Of a stretch of DNA of 7,994 bases, positions 3,426 through 7,994 are shown piece by piece. The DNA is from Bacilli bacterium. Lineage in GTDB: Bacteria > Bacillota_I > Bacilli_A > RF39 > UBA660. The translations under genes were made by a program, and so were the position numbers. The notes under the pieces are model-generated. The model saw only the letters and a list, made by a program, of their open reading frames with translations. It had not been told where the DNA came from and ran no database searches. How positions within the stretch are numbered: position 1 is the first letter of the stretch; each line of letters opens with the position of its first letter. Location of the stretch: positions 1-7,994 of the forward strand of contig JAEEMF010000016.1 in NCBI GenBank assembly GCA_016283075.1, written 5' to 3'.

Positions 3426-5890
3426 AATATTTCGGCTGGTCTCTTACGTATTACATTAAATACTGGAAGAAGTCCAACTATTAAATTTAAAGCATATACA
3501 AGTACAAATGCTGCTATAATAACGAAGGAATTTACATAGAACATTGAACTAATAAATTTTATATGTGATAATCTATCAAATACATAGAATCCTACTAAAA
3601 TACCAGGTACTGCAAACATTGTAGTAATTGCAATTATTTCACCTAGGAACATTTTATAAATATCTATTTTCTTAGCTCCTATTGCTCTATAAATACCTAC
3701 TTCTTTAATTCTAGATAAGAATGAAGATCTAATCATTAAGAATATTTCAATAAATGAAATAAGAATAATTATTACTGAAACAGTAAGTGCTCTATTCATT
3801 GATTCTTTTTGATTTGCTACATATACTGCTCTAGAATTACTATATGAATCTTTAACATTAGTATAACCAAGTTCTTTTACTTCATTTACTACTTTATCAA
3901 GTTCATCTGTATAAATAGAGAAATTGTTTAATTTATTGATATTACTTATTTCAATAGTTTTATTATTAACTAGGAAATATTTATATGGATACTTAGAAGT
4001 GTAGTATCCTACTACTTTAAGTTTTTTATCCCCTACTTTAACATCAATATCTTTATTTAATTTATATATTTCTTTATTATCAATATGAACGATAGTTTCA
4101 TATTCATTTTGAGGGAATCTTCCTTCTTTTAAATTGATTCTATCTTTAATTAATTCATAGTCATATACAGAGTTTTCATCATTTGAATAACTAACTTCTG
4201 CAAAACCAAAGTATCCTCCTCCCTCTTCTACTCTAGAAGAATTTAAAGAAAGTATATTTTGGAAATATTTATTATTTACATATATAGAAGGACTATTATC
4301 ATCAACAATTCCTACTATTTCAAAATCAAATAAGAATTCACTATTAAAGTTTAACTTACGACCTACTATATCTTCAACTGATCTAATATTTAAACTTCCG
4401 AAATAATAAGAATTAGCATCAGTTATATTTGGATTTAATATCTTATCAATAATCATTCTATCAAGAAGTACTTCTTTATCATTTTCAGGATATCTACCAA
4501 ATATTACACTATCTTTATTAACTGTTTCTAAATCAGTAAGTGATACTGCTATAGAAGCTGTTCTTCCATTTGTTTGATAGAATTCTGATAAATCTATATC
4601 AACATTTATTTTAGAAGATCCAGGAATAACATATTTTACTCCTTCAAGTCCTTCTAATTTTCTTTGTACTTTAATATTTTTAGCATCAGTTGCAACACTT
4701 ACATAATGACGGTTTATATCTACAAAATCAATATCTTTAATATTATATGCTGCTGATACTGAAGATAAAGCATATACAATAAAAAATCCTGATAAAGCAA
4801 ATCCTGAATACATTGCTTTCTTTATAAATGGAGAACTAATTATTTTTTGGAATCCATTTATAATAAGTGAAATAGGATTAAATAAACTAGAATATCTTTT
4901 CTTTTTGGAAGTATCTATTACTTCTTTAAAATTAAATTCATATTTTTCAATATCATTTTTCTTTATTTGTTTATAAGAATCATTTACAAATTCTATTGAA
5001 GAGTTTTCATCTACTACTTCTACTTTATCATTAGAATGATTACTTCTAATATAAATATTACCATTCTTTACAACGATATCTAAAGATAAATCATCTTTTT
5101 TATCAGCATAAATATGTATTTTAGTTTTATCATCTTTAAAATCTCTTTTATCTTCAAAATCTTTTAAATAGAAATTATTATCTATTTGATAGTCAAGTTC
5201 TGATACATCATCATTTTCATAATCTTTAATAACTTTACCATCTTGAATTTCAATGATTCTACTAGCATAGAATTTAGCTAAATCTTGCTCATGTGTTACA
5301 AGTACTACTAATCTATCTTTAGAGATAGCTTTAATAATCTTCATAACTTCAAGAGAGTTTTTACTATCTAGGTTTCCAGTTGGTTCATCGGCTAAGATTA
5401 TATCTGGATCTTTAGCAAGTGCTCTTGCTATACCAACTCTTTGTCTTTCACCACCAGATAACATTCCAGCAGGTCTTCTTTTATATTTTTCAAGTCCTAC
5501 TTTTTCTAAGATATATTCAATTCTTTTATTAATTTCTTTTTTATCTCTAATACCTATCATTTTTAAGGCTATAGAAATATTATCATATACAGTAAGATTA
5601 TCTACAAGTTTATAATCTTGGAAGATATATCCTACGTTAAGGTTTCTTATTCTATCTACTTTTCCTTGGAATCTAGAAGAAATCTTTTGTCCATTTATAT
5701 AAATAGATCCACCACTTATTCTATCTAGACCACCTATAGCATTAAGCATAGTAGTCTTACCACATCCAGAAGGACCTAGAAGTGCTACTAAACCAGTATC
5801 TTCAAGTTTTATAGAAGTATTATCTATAGCATGAATTTGATTTCTTTTATGTCTATTAAAGTACTTATTTACGGTATTTAATTCTATCAT
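3407..5890 (-). CDS. ABC transporter ATPase-permease fusion, MacB/FtsX type (second of pair)
   Basis: This is an 827-residue protein. Residues 1-225 form a complete ABC ATPase: Walker A GPSGCGKT (39-46), Q-loop Q91, signature LSGGE (144-148), Walker B IILADEP (164-170) with E169, and switch His200. A charged linker with a small beta-rich stretch follows (about 228-345). TM1 lies at about 361-382, a large extracellular domain at about 385-695 (with GRYPEN at 465 and GRFPQN at 590), then TM2-TM4 (about 702-720, 751-772, 783-809). The C-terminal FtsX domain contains KEVGIYRAIGAKK (729-741). This is the ATPase plus four-span MacB architecture, which moves or senses substrates outside the membrane by mechanotransmission rather than through a channel. 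Known relatives act in antimicrobial-peptide resistance, lipoprotein or peptide export. AAGGAGG (5906-5900) sits 9 nt before the ATG, inside the last codons of the upstream partner. Confidence 0.92.
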   Translation of the reverse strand: MIELNTVNKYFNRHKRNQIHAIDNTSIKLEDTGLVALLGPSGCGKTTMLNAIGGLDRISGGSIYINGQKISSRFQGKVDRIRNLNVGYIFQDYKLVDNLTVYDNISIALKMIGIRDKKEINKRIEYILEKVGLEKYKRRPAGMLSGGERQRVGIARALAKDPDIILADEPTGNLDSKNSLEVMKIIKAISKDRLVVLVTHEQDLAKFYASRIIEIQDGKVIKDYENDDVSELDYQIDNNFYLKDFEDKRDFKDDKTKIHIYADKKDDLSLDIVVKNGNIYIRSNHSNDKVEVVDENSSIEFVNDSYKQIKKNDIEKYEFNFKEVIDTSKKKRYSSLFNPISLIINGFQKIISSPFIKKAMYSGFALSGFFIVYALSSVSAAYNIKDIDFVDINRHYVSVATDAKNIKVQRKLEGLEGVKYVIPGSSKINVDIDLSEFYQTNGRTASIAVSLTDLETVNKDSVIFGRYPENDKEVLLDRMIIDKILNPNITDANSYYFGSLNIRSVEDIVGRKLNFNSEFLFDFEIVGIVDDNSPSIYVNNKYFQNILSLNSSRVEEGGGYFGFAEVSYSNDENSVYDYELIKDRINLKEGRFPQNEYETIVHIDNKEIYKLNKDIDVKVGDKKLKVVGYYTSKYPYKYFLVNNKTIEISNINKLNNFSIYTDELDKVVNEVKELGYTNVKDSYSNSRAVYVANQKESMNRALTVSVIIILISFIEIFLMIRSSFLSRIKEVGIYRAIGAKKIDIYKMFLGEIIAITTMFAVPGILVGFYVFDRLSHIKFISSMFYVNSFVIIAAFVLVYALNLIVGLLPVFNVIRKRPAEILARNDL

Positions 5891-5891
5891 A

Positions 5892-7994
5892 CTATACTTC
5901 CTCCTTTATTGAATTAACTGCTGTTAATCCAAATAATTTTCTTGAATATCTTCCTGCTATAGCAAGTGACATAAATGTTGTAATTATATACATTACTACA
6001 AAATCAATTGGAGAAATGTACTGAACAATATTTATTAAGAAATTACTATTTAATTTAGTAACATCATATATTCCAAATACATGTCCTAGTGCTACTAAAA
6101 GTACAAGTAAGTATGCTGTTGTAGAAAGAACAAATAACTCTATAGAAAGTAATTGTTTTGCTACTTTACTATTAGCACCTAACATTCTAATTGTACCAAA
6201 GTAAATATTCTTAGATTTCATAATAATAGTAATTACAAAGTATGAAATAAAGAATGATACTACTATTAAACCTACTGAAAGAAGTGTAGCTATAATAGTA
6301 ATAATTTGATTACCACCAGAATCTACTATAGCATCTTTCATAGCAAGTGTTTTATATCCCATTTCATCTAGCTTAGAAACTACTCCATCTACATATTTAT
6401 TCTTAGTAACAAATATACTTGATTGATAATTACCTTTATTAAATAAAGCATTATAATCTTCAATATTTAAGAATAGTGTTCCATAGTTTTCATTATATGA
6501 TTGTTCACTTAATTGATAACTATTCTTCCAAATATCTTTAGATACTACTCCTGTAGTAGTTAAAGTAAATTCTTGTTCATAATAAGGAGTTTTAGAAGTA
6601 ATCTTAAGTTTCTTTCCATGACATGATTGATCACCACATATATAACTCATTTCTTCTATGAATGATGCCCATCCTCTTGGAACATTAAATAAAGGTTTAA
6701 CTAAATAGAACTCACTATTATTTCCTACTACACTGATCTTATCCATATATTCAAGTGTAATCTTAGAAAATTTTCTATTTAAACTAAATCTTACTGAATC
6801 AAATACTTTATCAGGTACATATAGTTTAGTTTCACCTTCATACATACGAGATTTATCTGAAATAATACCTACTACTTTATATTTAACATTATCTTCTAAA
6901 TCTTGAAATACAAATTCATTATTTAAATATTTATCTGTTTCGTAAATAAATTCATAGTCATTACTTTCTACGACTATTTCATTATCATTTTCTGGTTTTC
7001 TTCCAAATGTAATCTTACTTGCATCAAGCTCACTTATGTTTGTAACATAACCATATATCCATTCAGAATAATAACCATCAGATGTTTTACCTCCAGCTAA
7101 AGCCATTGTTTCATCAAGAAGTAAATCAATTTTATCTACTTTCTTAACATTTTCTATTTGTTCTAAAGCTTTAAAGTCTTCTTCAGTTATTTCTGATTTA
7201 TCTTTCTTATTAATAACTATACGAGTTGGTTCAGTGTTATTAAAAAATTGATTAAATCCTGTTAAACTTATATCTTCTTTATTCATCTTAAGCTCAGTAT
7301 ATACAAAAAGTACTGCTAAACATAAGAATAAATATACTGCAAGTGTTAAAGAACACTTTGTAAATATATTAAATGCATTTCTAAATGCAAGTCTTATTTT
7401 ATTAAATAAACGAATGTTTTTATATTCATTCATTTCAATATCGGTAACTTCTTTTACTTCTTTAATTACTTTATCTTCTAAGACTTTACCATCATGCATC
7501 TTAATCTTTCTTGTTACATATGGTTCTACTTGTTCATAGTTATGAGTTACTATTATAACTAGTTTATCTTTTGCTATTTCAGATAAAAGTTTAATGATAC
7601 CTGTTGCAGATCTACTATCTAGGTTACCAGTAGGTTCATCTGCAATAATAATTGGTGTATCTTTAGCAAGTGCTCTTGCTATAGCAACTCTTTGTTTTTG
7701 ACCACCTGATAATTTAGATACTTTAGTATTTCTATGTTTCCATAAATCTACCTCTTTAATTAAGTCATAAACTTTATTTTTAATATCCTTTTTCCTAGCA
7801 CCATTAAGTAATAATACTAACTCAATATTTTGATAAACTGTATAACTATTAACTAAGTTAAAACTTTGAAAGATATTACCTATATACTTTCTTCTATAAT
7901 CTTCAAAATCAGATTCTGTATAGTAACTAGTTTCATTACCATTTATATACATTTCTCCTTCTTCATAAGAATCAAGACCTGATATAACATTTAA
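5892..7994 (-). CDS. ABC transporter ATPase-permease fusion, MacB/FtsX type (first of pair, 5' partial)
   Basis: The frame stays open to the window edge; 700 residues are visible, beginning LNVISGLDSYEEGE, the sequence that normally follows Walker A. The ATG at 7952 is therefore internal, and the true start and Walker A lie beyond 7994. Visible landmarks are the Q-loop NIFQSFNL (Q43), signature LSGGQ (95-99), Walker B IIIADEP (115-121) with Glu120, and His151. TM1 is at about 212-233. The extracellular domain runs about 235-560, with GRKPEND at 331 and a CGDQSC cysteine pair (453 and 458). TM2-TM4 lie at about 565-592, 613-641 and 659-681, in an FtsX domain with FGTIRMLGANSK. It ends one base before its partner's ATG, so the two are co-translated and probably form a heterodimer with two intact ATP sites. 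Substrate unknown; the linker between ATPase and TM1 is much shorter than in the partner. Confidence 0.92.
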   Translation of the reverse strand, partial: LNVISGLDSYEEGEMYINGNETSYYTESDFEDYRRKYIGNIFQSFNLVNSYTVYQNIELVLLLNGARKKDIKNKVYDLIKEVDLWKHRNTKVSKLSGGQKQRVAIARALAKDTPIIIADEPTGNLDSRSATGIIKLLSEIAKDKLVIIVTHNYEQVEPYVTRKIKMHDGKVLEDKVIKEVKEVTDIEMNEYKNIRLFNKIRLAFRNAFNIFTKCSLTLAVYLFLCLAVLFVYTELKMNKEDISLTGFNQFFNNTEPTRIVINKKDKSEITEEDFKALEQIENVKKVDKIDLLLDETMALAGGKTSDGYYSEWIYGYVTNISELDASKITFGRKPENDNEIVVESNDYEFIYETDKYLNNEFVFQDLEDNVKYKVVGIISDKSRMYEGETKLYVPDKVFDSVRFSLNRKFSKITLEYMDKISVVGNNSEFYLVKPLFNVPRGWASFIEEMSYICGDQSCHGKKLKITSKTPYYEQEFTLTTTGVVSKDIWKNSYQLSEQSYNENYGTLFLNIEDYNALFNKGNYQSSIFVTKNKYVDGVVSKLDEMGYKTLAMKDAIVDSGGNQIITIIATLLSVGLIVVSFFISYFVITIIMKSKNIYFGTIRMLGANSKVAKQLLSIELFVLSTTAYLLVLLVALGHVFGIYDVTKLNSNFLINIVQYISPIDFVVMYIITTFMSLAIAGRYSRKLFGLTAVNSIKEEV
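5900..5906 (-). promoter_or_regulatory. Shine-Dalgarno site of the second ABC gene inside the first
   Basis: AAGGAGG, a near-perfect anti-16S match, overlaps the final Lys-Glu-Glu codons of the upstream ABC gene. With only one base between stop and start, this arrangement indicates translational coupling and equal dosage of the two subunits. Confidence 0.85.

Noticed and set aside
7950..7952. ATG at 7952 as the start of the first ABC gene
   Set aside because: The frame continues to the window edge and encodes the conserved LNVISGLDSYEEGE that follows Walker A in this family, so the ATG is internal.

Overview
The window is very AT-rich. It has canonical AGGAGG-type ribosome sites and TTGACA/TATAAT promoters, and genes end in hairpin-plus-T terminators. 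This points to a low-GC Bacillota or a related uncultured Mycoplasmatota-like lineage. Every tryptophan codon I checked is TGG and no reading frame needs TGA as tryptophan, so nothing suggests the Mycoplasma code. The species cannot be named from this sequence.

Layout. (1) 1-471 (+) is the 3' end of a Ser/Thr-rich, cysteine-containing protein that I do not recognise; a hairpin terminator follows it. (2) 609-1400 (+) encodes a 263-residue protein with an N-terminal Cro/C1-type helix-turn-helix. Its promoter is near-perfect, and a GACATT-TT-AATGTC palindrome overlaps the -35 box. (3) 1401-2088 has no conventional gene but holds several signals. These include a 25-codon membrane microprotein on the minus strand (1448-1525) with its own -10, Shine-Dalgarno site and terminator, a strong plus-strand terminator (1713-1744), a dispersed repeat (AAATTTGCATCGAGA and relatives), a weak 30-codon minus-strand ORF, and nested hairpins. 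(4) 2089-3354 (-) is a polytopic O-antigen ligase/polymerase (Wzy_C) family protein with its own extended -10 promoter. (5) 3407-5890 (-) and 5892-7994+ (-, 5' end outside the window) are two tandem MacB-like ABC ATPase-permease fusions separated by 1 nt.

How the genes fit together. The two ABC fusions are translationally coupled and very probably pair as a heterodimeric FtsX-fold exporter or envelope-stress transporter. Their transcript ends at a terminator built from the last codons of the second gene. The Wzy_C gene then restarts from a promoter just after that terminator, so it is a neighbour rather than a clear member of the operon. Tandem terminators close it. The plus-strand HTH gene and the minus-strand units converge on the 1.4-2.1 kb region, where two back-to-back terminators separate the HTH gene from the microprotein.

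The best candidates for something undescribed are the free-standing 25-residue membrane microprotein and the repeat-bearing noncoding region beside it. The genes themselves belong to recognisable families, except for the partial protein at the left edge and the C-terminal part of the HTH protein.
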